Source: Xanthomonas rydalmerensis (GTDB lineage: Bacteria; Pseudomonadota; Gammaproteobacteria; Xanthomonadales; Xanthomonadaceae). Taken from it: a stretch of 64,000 nucleotides of DNA. The notes under the pieces were generated by a model. That model worked only from the letters and a program-made list of their open reading frames with translations. It made no database searches and was not told the DNA's origin. The stretch spans positions 2,504,001 to 2,568,000 of the forward strand of contig NZ_CP126170.1 in assembly GCF_033170385.1 (NCBI RefSeq), read 5' to 3'. Shown piece by piece: positions 30,615-39,821 of this stretch. Within the stretch, counting starts at the first letter, position 1; every line of letters starts with the position of its first letter. The position numbers were made by a program, and so were the translations under genes.

Positions 30615-32372
30615 TCAGTCGAAACGCAGGCGGCGTTCGGCGAAGGCGTACAGGCGTCGCCAGACCGCGCGGTTGAAGAGGGTCACGAACAGCGACATCA
30701 CCGCCACCCCGAGCAGCACCCGCGGGCCGTCGCCGGCGGCGGTGGCGCGGGCGATGTAGGCGCCGAGGCCGTAAGCCTGCACCTGGGTGTGGCCCCAGCT
30801 GGCCAGCTCGGCCACGATGCTGGCGTTCCAGGAACCGCCCGACGCGGTGAGCGCACCGGTGATGTAGTACGGAAAGATGCCGGGCAGGATCACCCGCCGC
30901 CACCAGGTCCACGAGCGCAGGTGGTAGATGGTCGCGGCCTCGCGCAGATCGGTGGGGAACGCGCTGGCGCCGGCGATCACGTTGAACAGGATGTACCACT
31001 GGGTGCCGAGGATCATCAGCGGCGACAGCCAGATGTTGGGGTCGGCGCCGGTGCTGACGATGGCCAGCACCGCGAACGGGAACAACACGTTGGCCGGGAA
31101 CGCGGCCAGGAACTGCGCCAGCGGCTGCACCCGCTGCGCCACCTTCGGACGCAGCCCGATCCACACCCCGATCGGCACCCACACCACGCTGGCCAGGGCG
31201 ATCAGCACCACCACCCGCAGCAACGTCGCCAGGCCGCCGCCGAAGGCCTCGGACAGGTCGTGCAGGCCCAGATGGCGACGGCCATAGTCGTAGGCGAACC
31301 AGGCCGCGGCCGCACCGGCGACGGCCAGCGCCGCGCTCCACAGTCGATCGCCCCAGACCCCGCTGCGGCCGGATGCGCGCGGTGCCGCCACGGGCTGCGG
31401 CTGGCGCCGCGGCGTCCAGCGCACCAGCATGGCGCGCTGCCAGATCCAGGCCAGCGGTGCGACCAGGCGCTTGGCCAGGCGCGTGCGCCGCAGCAGGTCG
31501 TACAGCCACGACTGCGGCTTGTCCTGCGAGGCGGTGAGTTCGGCGCGGAACTTGTCCGACCAGGCCACGATCGGGCGGAACAGCAACTGGTCGTACAGCG
31601 CGATCAGCACGGCCATCGCCACCACCGCCCAGCCGACCGCGGCGAAGTTGCGCTGGCCGATCGCCAGCGCCAGGTACGAGCCGATGCCGGGCAGTTCCAG
31701 GGTGTGGTCGCCGACGCTGATCGCCTCGGAGGCGACCACGAAGAACCAGCCGCCGGACATCGACATCATCATGTTCCAGATCAGCGAGGGCGTGGCGTAC
31801 GGCGCCTCCAGCCGCCAGAAACGCTGCCAGGCGCTGAGCCCGAAGCCACGCGACACCTCGTCCAGGTCGCGCGGCACGTTGCGCAGCGACTGGTAGAACG
31901 AGAACGCCATGTTCCAGGCCTGGCTGGTGAAGATGGCGAAGATCGAGGCCAGCTCGGCGCCGATCTGGCGGCCGGGGAACAGGCCGAGGAAGAAGGTCAC
32001 GGTGAAGGTGAGGAAGCCCAGCACCGGCACCGACTGCAGGATGTCCAGCGCCGGCACGATCACCCGCTCGGCGCGCCGGCTCTTGGCGGCCAGAGTCGCC
32101 ACCACGAAGGTGAACACCAGCGAGGCGGCCATCGCCGCGAACATGCGCAAGGTGGTGCGCAGGCCGTATTCGGGCAGCTGCCACAGATCCAGCGACACCG
32201 CGGCGGTGCCTGCCGGCGGCAGCGGCGCGCGCATGTCGGACGCGCCGTGCAGCAGCAGCGCGCCCAGGCCCAGCAGCAGCGCGAACACCGCCAGATCGTG
32301 CAGGTTGGGCAGCACGCCGGGGCGTGCGGCGAGCTGTCCGGGCGCGGAGCGGTCGCGAGCGAATGGCAGCAT
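30615..32372 (-). CDS. ABC transporter permease with two fused membrane domains
   Basis: 585 residues containing two BPD_transp_1 domains in one chain. The first EAA-like loop is around DEVSRGFGLSAWQRFWRLEAPYA (about residues 160-185), the second around LREAATIYHLRSWTWWRRVILPG (about residues 485-507). Together they supply both halves of the membrane pore, for which most NitT/TauT systems use a homodimer. The ATG at 32372 was chosen as it directly precedes the first hydrophobic segments; the open frame reaches 52 codons further upstream with basic, low-complexity sequence. It precedes the ATPase gene. Confidence 0.88.
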   Translation of the reverse strand: MLPFARDRSAPGQLAARPGVLPNLHDLAVFALLLGLGALLLHGASDMRAPLPPAGTAAVSLDLWQLPEYGLRTTLRMFAAMAASLVFTFVVATLAAKSRRAERVIVPALDILQSVPVLGFLTFTVTFFLGLFPGRQIGAELASIFAIFTSQAWNMAFSFYQSLRNVPRDLDEVSRGFGLSAWQRFWRLEAPYATPSLIWNMMMSMSGGWFFVVASEAISVGDHTLELPGIGSYLALAIGQRNFAAVGWAVVAMAVLIALYDQLLFRPIVAWSDKFRAELTASQDKPQSWLYDLLRRTRLAKRLVAPLAWIWQRAMLVRWTPRRQPQPVAAPRASGRSGVWGDRLWSAALAVAGAAAAWFAYDYGRRHLGLHDLSEAFGGGLATLLRVVVLIALASVVWVPIGVWIGLRPKVAQRVQPLAQFLAAFPANVLFPFAVLAIVSTGADPNIWLSPLMILGTQWYILFNVIAGASAFPTDLREAATIYHLRSWTWWRRVILPGIFPYYITGALTASGGSWNASIVAELASWGHTQVQAYGLGAYIARATAAGDGPRVLLGVAVMSLFVTLFNRAVWRRLYAFAERRLRFD

Positions 32373-32895
32373 GGGAAGATCCGGCAGGAGCGGCAGCGGA
32401 CGCCGCAAGGAAAAAGGACGCTGGCGCGGGTCGCGAAGCGGACCGCCCAGTGTGACCGGGGAAGATGTACGCCGTGCGTCAGCCGCTGCCGGCCGCGTGG
32501 GCATGCACCGGCTGGATGGCACACGCACGCCGTCGCCGCGCCACGCAACCGCGCAGCGACGAACGAATCAGGGACGAGGGCGATGACAGGCGCATGGGCG
32601 GCTCCGACGACGGGAAACGCCAGGGGCTACGCTCGGAGTCCTCGCGGATCGGGCTTGCGCACTATCGGAATCAAGGCCAGCGCCGCGAGGGGCTGGCGAA
32701 CGATCCCGTCCTGAGCGGACGGGACCCATCTGGGACGACCCAGACCGTGGCGGTCCTGTCAGCTCTGTCGCTGCAGCGTCGGTCTAGGATGACTGTCCAA
32801 GGAAGGTGGCCTCTGGCCGGGAAACGATGGGCGCGCGCAGTATAGCCAGCTGCTGCGGCGCCGCAAGTCCGCGCGGCGCAGGCGGCGCCCCGCAT
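32373..32895. other. Gene-free stretch of about 520 bases
   Basis: Lies between the ABC permease start (reverse) and the end of the PAS-GGDEF-EAL gene (reverse), so it should hold the ABC operon promoter. Open frames here have irregular codon use and no homologous motifs. I see no clear promoter, repeat or hairpin that stands out. Confidence 0.5.
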
Positions 32896-35742
32896 TCACT
32901 GCGCAGCCAGCACCAGCCGCGGATGCGTCGCCGGCGCCACCTGCTGGCGCGCGCGCAACCAGGCCGCCAGTTCGCGCGGCGGCAGCGGCCGCGAGTGCAG
33001 ATAGCCCTGGATCTCGTCGCAGCCCTGCTCGCGCAGCAGCGCCTCTTCCTGCACGGTTTCCACGCCCTCGGCCACCACCTGCATGCCCAGCGCGTGGCCG
33101 AGCTGCACGATCGCCTGGGTGACCTTGGCAGTGCCAGTGTCGTGCAGCATGTCCTGCACGAAGCTGCGGTCGATCTTCAGGCGCTGCACCGGGAAGCGGT
33201 TGAGGTAATGCAGGTTGGAGAAGCCGGTACCGAAATCGTCCACCGCCAGCAGCACGCCTTCCTGTTCGAACAGTTCGAAGCAGCGGCGCAGCGATTCGCT
33301 GTCGCGGATCAGCGCCGACTCGGTCAGCTCCAGCTCCAGCCGCTTCGGCGACCAGCCGTTGCGCTGGCACAGCTCGATCACCCGCTCGGCGAAGCCGCGG
33401 TCGCGCAACTGCATCGCCGAGACGTTCACCGAGACGCGGTCGAAGCTCAGCCCCGCCGCATCCCAGGCCGCGGCCTGGCGGCAGGCCTCGCCGATCACCC
33501 AGTCGCCCAGGCGTACGATCTCGCCGCACTCCTCGGCGATCGGAATGAACTCGGCCGGATTGCAGTGGCCATGGCCGGGGCGATGCCAGCGCAGCAGCGC
33601 TTCGACCGCCGGGGCCCGCTCGCCCGCCGCATGCACCAGCGGCTGGTACACCAGCGAGAACTCCTCGCGGTCCAGCGCGCCGTGCAGGGCGTGCTCGATC
33701 TCCAGGCGCCGCTGCGCACGCAGCAGCACGTCCTGGCTGTAGTAGTGGCAGGTGTTGCGTCCGGACTCCTTGGCCGCGTACATCGCCGCATCGGCCGCGC
33801 GCAGCAGGCCGTCGAAGTCCTGGCGCCCCTCCTCCATCAGCGCGATGCCGATGCTGGCGCCGATCTTGATCACGTTCTCGCCGCTGTGCAGCGGTTCGGC
33901 CAGCGCCGCGATCAGCTTGCGCGCCACGTGCCCGGCGTCGCCGGGCTCGGCCAGGTCGCGCAGCACCACCACGAATTCGTCGCCGCTGAAGCGGCCGAAC
34001 AGGTCGCTGGTGCGCAGTTGCTGATGCATGCGGGTGGCCGCCAGCTTCAGCAGTGCGTCGCCGGTGGCGTGGCCGAAGGAATCGTTGATGCTCTTGAAGC
34101 CGTCCAGGTCGACGAACAGCATCGCCAGCGTGGTGCCGCGCTCCACCGAATCGTGCATCGCCTTCTCGGCCTGTTCGCGCAGCAGCTGCCGGTTCGGCAG
34201 GCCGGTGAGCAGGTCGTAGTGGGCCAGCAGCTCGATGCGCTCGCTGGCCTCGCGTTCACGGGTGATGTCGCGGAACAGCACCACGAAGCGCGGCGGCAGA
34301 CCGTCGCGCTCGTCCAGTTCGATCAGCACCTGCACCCAGATGCGCTGCCCGGACGGGCGGTGGAAGCACAGGTCCAGTTGCTCCGGCAGGCCGCCCTCGG
34401 CGATGCGCGCCAGTGCCGACTCGAACGCATCGCGCGAGTCCTGGGTGTACAGGGCCAACGCGTGATCCAGATCGATGGCCTCCTTGCGCAGGCCATGGAT
34501 GCGATAGCACTCCTCGGTCCACTGCATGCGCCGGGTGCCGACCTCGATCTCGCAGCCGCCGATCTTGCCCAGCGCCGAGACCCGGTTGAGCAGTTCGGTG
34601 CGCCAGCGGATCAGCGCGTCGGTCTGGCGCTGCTCGGTGATGTTCTGCACCTGGCCCAGCACGCGCTGGACGCGGCCGTCGGCCTCCACCTGCGGCTGCG
34701 CCCACACCCGCAGGTGCAGCGGCGACTCGCTGCCGCGCAACAGCTCCACCTCGAAATTGGCCGGTTTGGCCTCGCGCGCCATGCGCCGCCAGATCGAGAT
34801 CAGCTGCGCCATCGAATCGCGGCTGAGCAGGCGCAGCCAGCCGCGGCTGCTCGGCGTCTGCTGTTCGTCCAGGCCGGTGACGCGCAGGAACTCGCGCGAG
34901 CACCACACCCGGTCATTCAGCGGATCCCAGGACCAGCTGCCCATGCGGGTCATGCGCTGCGCCTCGCGCAGCAGGGTCTGCTGGTCGCGCAGGCGCTGCT
35001 CGAGCAGCTTCTGCTCGTGGATGTCGGTGTGCGTGCCGATCATGCGCAGCGGGCTGCCGTCGGCGGTGCGCGCGACGATCCGGCCGCGGTCCAGGATCCA
35101 GTGCCACTGCCCGTCCTGCCGGCGCAGGCGGAACTCGCACATGTAGGTTTCGGTGCTGCCCTCGAAATGCGCGCGGATCGCCTGGCGCAGGCGCTCCTGG
35201 TCGTCGCTGTGGACCAGCGGCAGCAGCGCGTTCAGGCCATCGGCCGGGGCATCGCCGCCGTAGCCGAGCATGCGTTTCCAGCGTTCGGAGCGGAAAATGG
35301 TGTCGCTGGGGATGTCCCAGTCCCACAGGCCGTGCTCGGCGCTGTCCAGGGCGATTTCCCAACGGGTGGCGCCGTCGCTGCCGACCGGTTCGGGCACGCT
35401 GAGGGTGTAGGCCAGCAGGCCGCCGCTGTCGTCGCGGACCGCACGCAGCCAGCCGTCCAGGCGCCGCCCGGCGGTGCCGGGCAAGGCGCAGGCCAGCATG
35501 GTCTCGCCGCCAAGCAGGCGCTCGCGGGCCGCACGCAGCAGCTCGGCGTACGCCTCCACGGTGCGCGGCAACTCCAGTGCCTGCGCTGCCCGGTTCGCCG
35601 CCAGCGGCCTGCCATCGGCGTCCAGCAGGACGAGCGCCGAGGTGAGCGGGTGCTGCAGCAAGCTTGCGATGACGCCTTGATCCACGCCGAGATACTCCGT
35701 TTCGCCGCCCTGAAGGCCAGCGGTCGAAGGTGATAACGGCAT
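32896..35742 (-). CDS. PAS-GGDEF-EAL protein, probable c-di-GMP phosphodiesterase
   Basis: 948 residues, no membrane helix seen. Several N-terminal PAS/PAC domains (about residues 25-500; WDWDIPSD and later IHEQK, ITEQRQT, ITRERE boundaries), then a GGDEF domain (about 515-670) and an EAL domain (about 680-935). The GGDEF signature is altered to SGDEF in GRFSGDEFVVV, so cyclase activity is doubtful. The EAL site is intact: VEALLRW, VNVSAMQL, LELTES, AVDDFGTG, KIDRSF and AEGVET. So phosphodiesterase activity is expected. It is divergent from ravS across 106 bases with a palindrome. Confidence 0.93.
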   Translation of the reverse strand: MPLSPSTAGLQGGETEYLGVDQGVIASLLQHPLTSALVLLDADGRPLAANRAAQALELPRTVEAYAELLRAARERLLGGETMLACALPGTAGRRLDGWLRAVRDDSGGLLAYTLSVPEPVGSDGATRWEIALDSAEHGLWDWDIPSDTIFRSERWKRMLGYGGDAPADGLNALLPLVHSDDQERLRQAIRAHFEGSTETYMCEFRLRRQDGQWHWILDRGRIVARTADGSPLRMIGTHTDIHEQKLLEQRLRDQQTLLREAQRMTRMGSWSWDPLNDRVWCSREFLRVTGLDEQQTPSSRGWLRLLSRDSMAQLISIWRRMAREAKPANFEVELLRGSESPLHLRVWAQPQVEADGRVQRVLGQVQNITEQRQTDALIRWRTELLNRVSALGKIGGCEIEVGTRRMQWTEECYRIHGLRKEAIDLDHALALYTQDSRDAFESALARIAEGGLPEQLDLCFHRPSGQRIWVQVLIELDERDGLPPRFVVLFRDITREREASERIELLAHYDLLTGLPNRQLLREQAEKAMHDSVERGTTLAMLFVDLDGFKSINDSFGHATGDALLKLAATRMHQQLRTSDLFGRFSGDEFVVVLRDLAEPGDAGHVARKLIAALAEPLHSGENVIKIGASIGIALMEEGRQDFDGLLRAADAAMYAAKESGRNTCHYYSQDVLLRAQRRLEIEHALHGALDREEFSLVYQPLVHAAGERAPAVEALLRWHRPGHGHCNPAEFIPIAEECGEIVRLGDWVIGEACRQAAAWDAAGLSFDRVSVNVSAMQLRDRGFAERVIELCQRNGWSPKRLELELTESALIRDSESLRRCFELFEQEGVLLAVDDFGTGFSNLHYLNRFPVQRLKIDRSFVQDMLHDTGTAKVTQAIVQLGHALGMQVVAEGVETVQEEALLREQGCDEIQGYLHSRPLPPRELAAWLRARQQVAPATHPRLVLAAQ

Positions 35743-35808
35743 CCGCTGGCATTAATTGAGCGCCGACACTGCCCGGCGATGGGCCGCGGCGGCCGTCAGC
35801 GGCTAAGA

Positions 35809-35821
35809 TGTCCGCCGGACA
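35809..35821. promoter_or_regulatory. Perfect palindrome between divergent c-di-GMP genes
   Basis: TGTCC-GCC-GGACA, 13 bases, 28 bases before the ravS start and 67 bases before the PAS-GGDEF-EAL start on the other strand. Position suits a shared operator; no regulator can be named. Confidence 0.35.
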
Positions 35822-35848
35822 CGGATCACCGCAGCAGGCTGCCGGGGC

Positions 35849-37951
35849 ATGCAACCACAACGCGACAGTGCCTTGCCCACCCAGGCGACCTCCGGCATGC
35901 GCTTGGCGCAACGCCTGGACCGCGGCATCTGGCGCGTGGTGTTGCTGTACGTGCTGCTGGGGCTGGCGCTGTCGATCGGCAGCGACCTGGTTCTGGTGCA
36001 CTTCGTAGACGATCGCGGCACGTTGGTCGCTCTTCAGCTGGTCAACGACGCCCTGTTCCTGGCGCTGACCGCGGTTGCCCTCTATTACCTGCTGCGCCCG
36101 CTGGTGCGCGCCGCGGTGCAGGCGCACACCCGGCTGGCGCTGTCGGAGGCCGGCTACCGGCAGATGTTCCACGCCAATCCCAGCCCGATGCTGGTCTACG
36201 ACCTGGAAGGCCTGCGCATCCTCGACGTGAACCCGGCGGCGGTCGCCTTCTTCGGCTGGTCGCACGACGAGTTCGTCGGCTTGGAGCTGGCCCGGCTGTG
36301 GCCGCCCAGTGCCAGCGCCCGCCTGGCCGAGGTGATCGAGACGATCCGGCAGACGCCGTCCAAAACCTGCGTGGTGGCCGAGCCGCTGCGCCTGCGCGAC
36401 GGCAGCCAGTGCATGGCCGAGGCGCGCAGCACCAGCCTGGACTACCACGGCCGGCAGGCGCGGCTGGTGGTGATCAGCGACCGCAGCGCCGAGTACGACG
36501 CGCAGCGCCGCCGCGACCAGGCCCTGCAGCATCTGCAGGAGGCGCAGTCGATCGCGCGGTTGGGCTCGTGGCAACTGGACCGGGCCAGCGGCCTGGGCAG
36601 CTATTCCGAGCAGGTCTACCGCATGCTCGGCCGGCGCGTGCCGGAACAGCCGCGCCAGCACCGCCTGGAAGAGCTGCTGGTGCCGCCCGACGTGCCGTCG
36701 CAGGCGCGTATCCAGCGGGTGATCGAGGACCTGTGCGGCAGCGCGCCGTTGCAACTGGACATGCTGCTGCCGGTGCTGGCCGCCGACGGCCAGGCGCGCA
36801 TGCTGCACCTGCGCGCCGAATCGTCCAGCGACGACGAGGGCAGCGCCTGCGTGCACGGCACCCTGCAGGACGTGACCGAGCACGAGCGCTCGCGGCGCCT
36901 GCTGCACGAGCGCGAGGAGCAGTTCCGGGAACTGGTGCGGGTGCTGCCGGACGGGGTGGCGATCCTGCACCAGGAACACGTGCTGTACGCCAACGCCGCC
37001 TGTGCCGGACAGTTCGGCTTCGAGGGCGAGAACCTGCTCGGCGAGCCGCTGCAGGGCCTGGTCGACAGCGCCGATCTGCCGCTCGTGCGGCAGCGGATGG
37101 GCGCGGCCGGCGCCAAGGGCGAACGCGGTGCCACCGCGCGCATGTGCCGCCGCGACGGCTCGCTGTTCCACGCCGGGCTGTCGTTCGGCAACGTCCGCTA
37201 CAGCGGCCGCGACTGCAAGCTGTTGATCGTGCGCGACCTCAGCGAACCGGAGCGCATGCGCGATGCGCTGGCGCAGAGCAACCGCGAGCTGCAGGCGATG
37301 GCGCGGCGCCTGTTCTCGCTGCAGGAAGACGAGCGCCGCGCGATCTCGCGCGACCTGCACGACGACATCGGCCAGGCGATCACCGCGATGAAGCTGTCCG
37401 CGCACGCCGCATTGGACGAGACCGACGCCGAGCGCCGGCGCGAGGACCTGAGCGAGATCGTGAACCTGGCCGACAGCAGCATCACCAAGCTGCGCAACCT
37501 CTCCACCCTGCTGCGGCCGCCGCAACTGGACGCGCTGGGCCTGGAAGCGGCGCTGCGCTGGCAGGCCGGCATGCTGTTCCGCGCCTCGCCGGTGCGCCTG
37601 CACCTGGACATCGCCGCCCTGCCCGAGCGCCCCAGCGGCGAGGTCGAACAGGCCTGTTTCCGCATCGCCCAGGAAAGCCTGACCAACGTGCTGCGCCACG
37701 CCAGCGCCGGCGAAGTGCGGATGACCCTCGGCGACGAGGAACGCCAGCGCCTGCGCCTGGAAGTGGTCGACGATGGCGACGGTTTCGATCCGGCCGGCCC
37801 GCGCGGCCTGGGCCTGATCGTGATGCGCGAGCGCGCGCAGAGCGCCGGCGGTACCCTGCAGATCGACACCGCGCCCGGCGCTGGAACCCGGGTCTCGCTG
37901 TGCCTGCCCTACACCACCGCGGCAGCGCCGTCGCCCCCGCCTGGAACCTGA
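35849..37951 (+). CDS. ravS: Membrane PAS sensor histidine kinase, probable RavS
   Basis: 700 residues. Two membrane helices (about residues 30-50 and 62-82) are followed by three PAS domains (about 100-230, 230-355 and 365-480) and a HisKA_3/HATPase module of the NarL-partner class. The phospho-acceptor motif is ISRDLHDDIGQAITAMKLS with His near residue 504; ATPase boxes include GLGLIVMRERAQSAGG. It lies five bases before the GGDEF-EAL-REC gene, and with the next sensor gene this matches the ravS-ravR-ravA order next to flagellar genes in Xanthomonas campestris, where these genes control virulence-factor production and c-di-GMP. The symbol rests on this context. Confidence 0.82.
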   Translation: MQPQRDSALPTQATSGMRLAQRLDRGIWRVVLLYVLLGLALSIGSDLVLVHFVDDRGTLVALQLVNDALFLALTAVALYYLLRPLVRAAVQAHTRLALSEAGYRQMFHANPSPMLVYDLEGLRILDVNPAAVAFFGWSHDEFVGLELARLWPPSASARLAEVIETIRQTPSKTCVVAEPLRLRDGSQCMAEARSTSLDYHGRQARLVVISDRSAEYDAQRRRDQALQHLQEAQSIARLGSWQLDRASGLGSYSEQVYRMLGRRVPEQPRQHRLEELLVPPDVPSQARIQRVIEDLCGSAPLQLDMLLPVLAADGQARMLHLRAESSSDDEGSACVHGTLQDVTEHERSRRLLHEREEQFRELVRVLPDGVAILHQEHVLYANAACAGQFGFEGENLLGEPLQGLVDSADLPLVRQRMGAAGAKGERGATARMCRRDGSLFHAGLSFGNVRYSGRDCKLLIVRDLSEPERMRDALAQSNRELQAMARRLFSLQEDERRAISRDLHDDIGQAITAMKLSAHAALDETDAERRREDLSEIVNLADSSITKLRNLSTLLRPPQLDALGLEAALRWQAGMLFRASPVRLHLDIAALPERPSGEVEQACFRIAQESLTNVLRHASAGEVRMTLGDEERQRLRLEVVDDGDGFDPAGPRGLGLIVMRERAQSAGGTLQIDTAPGAGTRVSLCLPYTTAAAPSPPPGT

Positions 37952-37955
37952 GCCG

Positions 37956-39680
37956 ATGTGGAATCCCGCCAGCGCCGTACCCGTGGACGACGAACTGCCG
38001 TCGCGCCTGGGTGCGGGCCATCCCGCCCTGACCGGCATGATCGCCGAGGCCTTGGCCGGTGGGCCGGGGGTGATGCTGCTGCACATCGACATCGACCACT
38101 TCGCCTCGATCAACGAGAACATGAGCCCGGAGGTCGGCGACCAGGCGCTGGCGCTGCTGGCGCACCGGCTGCAGGCGCACTTGCGCGGCCGCGGCCTGCT
38201 GTGGCGCCACGGCAGCGACGAACTGGTGATGGCGGTGCCGCGCACCGCCGACGTGCCCCCACCGGAAGCCTTCGCCGAGGAGATCCGGCAGCAGATCGAG
38301 CTGCCGCTGTCGGTGCTGCCGTACACCCTGTTCATGACCGGCAAGATCGGCGTGAGCCTGTGCCCGGAGCATTCCACGCGCCTGTCGACCCTGCTCGACT
38401 TCGCCGAGGACGCGGTCTACCAGGCCGCGCGCGAAGGCGGCAACCTGGTGCGCCTGTATGCCGCCGACGGCCCGCCCAGCGCGCACAGCGAGAGCATCAT
38501 CTCGCGGCAGATCGTCGACGCCATTCCCAACGGCGAGCTGCGCCTGCGCTACCAACCGATGGTCAGCGCCCGCGACGGACGCGTGGTCGGCATGGAATCG
38601 CTGCTGCGCTGGCAGTCGCCGACCCTGGGCATCCTAGTGCCGGAGCGCTTCATGCGCACCGCCGAGCGCCTGGGCGTGATCGTGCAGATCGGCACCTGGG
38701 TGATGGAGGGCGCATTGCGCCAGGCGCGGCTATGGCGCGACCAGGGCTTCGACGACTTCACCATCGCGGTCAACGTCTCCACCCTGCAGCTGCTGCGCCC
38801 GACCTTCTTCAACGAAGTGATGTCGGCGCTGCAGGCGGCCGGGGTGCCGCCGCAGATGATGGTGCTGGAGATCAACGAAAGCGCGCTGACCAACAACGTC
38901 AACTTCGTCCACGAGACCCTGGCCAACCTGTGCCGCGAAGGCATCAGCCTGAGCCTGGACAACTTCGGCACCGGCGACTCCAGCCTCAGCGCGCTGGTGC
39001 GCTACCCGGTGGACAAGCTGAAGATCGACCGCAGCTTCATCAAGAGCGCACCGGCCGGCAACCGCGAGGCGGCGATCGCCCGCGCGATCATCGCCATGGG
39101 CCACCAGCTGGGCATGGTGGTGATCGCCAACGGCGTCGAATCGCAGGCGCAGCTGGGTTTCCTGCGCCGCAACGACTGCGACATCTTCCAGGGCTACCTG
39201 TTCGGCGAACCGATGTCCGCCGAAGCCGCGGGTATGGCGCTGCGCCGGCGCTACCTGCGCCCGGAATCGTTCACCGAAACCCGCCCGGACCGCACCCTGC
39301 TACTGCTCGACGATGAGGAGAACGTGCTGCGCTCGCTTGTACGGCTGTTCCGCCGCGATGGCTACCGCATCCTCGCCGCCGGCAACGTCCGCGACGCCTT
39401 CGACCTGCTCGCCACCAACGACGTGCAAGTGATCCTGTCCGACCAGCGCATGTCCGACATGAGCGGCACCGAGTTCCTGGGCCGGGTGAAGATGCTCTAC
39501 CCGGACACCATCCGCCTGGTCCTGTCCGGCTACACCGACCTGGCCACCGTCACCGACGCGATCAACCGTGGCGCGATCTACCGCTTCCTGACCAAGCCGT
39601 GGAACGACGACGAACTGCGCGAACACATCCGCCAGGCCTTCCGCACGCACGACGAACAGCGGCGGGATGCGGGGCCCTGA
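37956..39680 (+). CDS. ravR: GGDEF-EAL-REC response regulator, probable RavR
   Basis: 574 residues with the unusual order GGDEF (about 20-170), EAL (about 185-430), REC at the C-terminus (about 445-565). The receiver has Asp496 (VILSDQRMSD) and acidic DDEE near 451. The GGDEF signature is degenerate (RHGSDELVM), so no cyclase activity is expected. In the EAL domain the Glu motif reads ESLLRW, and the usual DDFGTG is DNFGTG with AEGVE replaced by ANGVE, so phosphodiesterase activity may be reduced or lost, which would differ from the reported activity of X. campestris RavR. It is co-transcribed with ravS and converges on ravA. Confidence 0.85.
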   Translation: MWNPASAVPVDDELPSRLGAGHPALTGMIAEALAGGPGVMLLHIDIDHFASINENMSPEVGDQALALLAHRLQAHLRGRGLLWRHGSDELVMAVPRTADVPPPEAFAEEIRQQIELPLSVLPYTLFMTGKIGVSLCPEHSTRLSTLLDFAEDAVYQAAREGGNLVRLYAADGPPSAHSESIISRQIVDAIPNGELRLRYQPMVSARDGRVVGMESLLRWQSPTLGILVPERFMRTAERLGVIVQIGTWVMEGALRQARLWRDQGFDDFTIAVNVSTLQLLRPTFFNEVMSALQAAGVPPQMMVLEINESALTNNVNFVHETLANLCREGISLSLDNFGTGDSSLSALVRYPVDKLKIDRSFIKSAPAGNREAAIARAIIAMGHQLGMVVIANGVESQAQLGFLRRNDCDIFQGYLFGEPMSAEAAGMALRRRYLRPESFTETRPDRTLLLLDDEENVLRSLVRLFRRDGYRILAAGNVRDAFDLLATNDVQVILSDQRMSDMSGTEFLGRVKMLYPDTIRLVLSGYTDLATVTDAINRGAIYRFLTKPWNDDELREHIRQAFRTHDEQRRDAGP

Positions 39681-39689
39681 GGGGCGGGG

Positions 39690-39815
39690 ATTGGGCATTG
39701 GGGATTGGGGATTCGTAAAAGCGCGGTGTCGGCATTTCATTGACACGCGCGGATGGGAACAGCAAACGCAAAAGCGCTTTTGCCAATCCCGAATCCCCAC
39801 TCCCGAATCCCAGCC
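39690..39815. repeat. GGGATTGGGGATTCG-type inverted repeat between convergent genes
   Basis: Forward copies of GGGATT(G/C)GG run near 39690-39714 and reverse-complement copies (AATCCCGAATCCCC) near 39785-39812. Inside are GCGCGGTGTC / GACACGCGC arms (39721-39750) and a perfect 16-base palindrome GCAAAAGCGCTTTTGC (39768-39783). As a large stem it could end transcription from both ravR and ravA. A related element lies before flgF. Confidence 0.6.
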
Positions 39816-39821
39816 TCTCAG

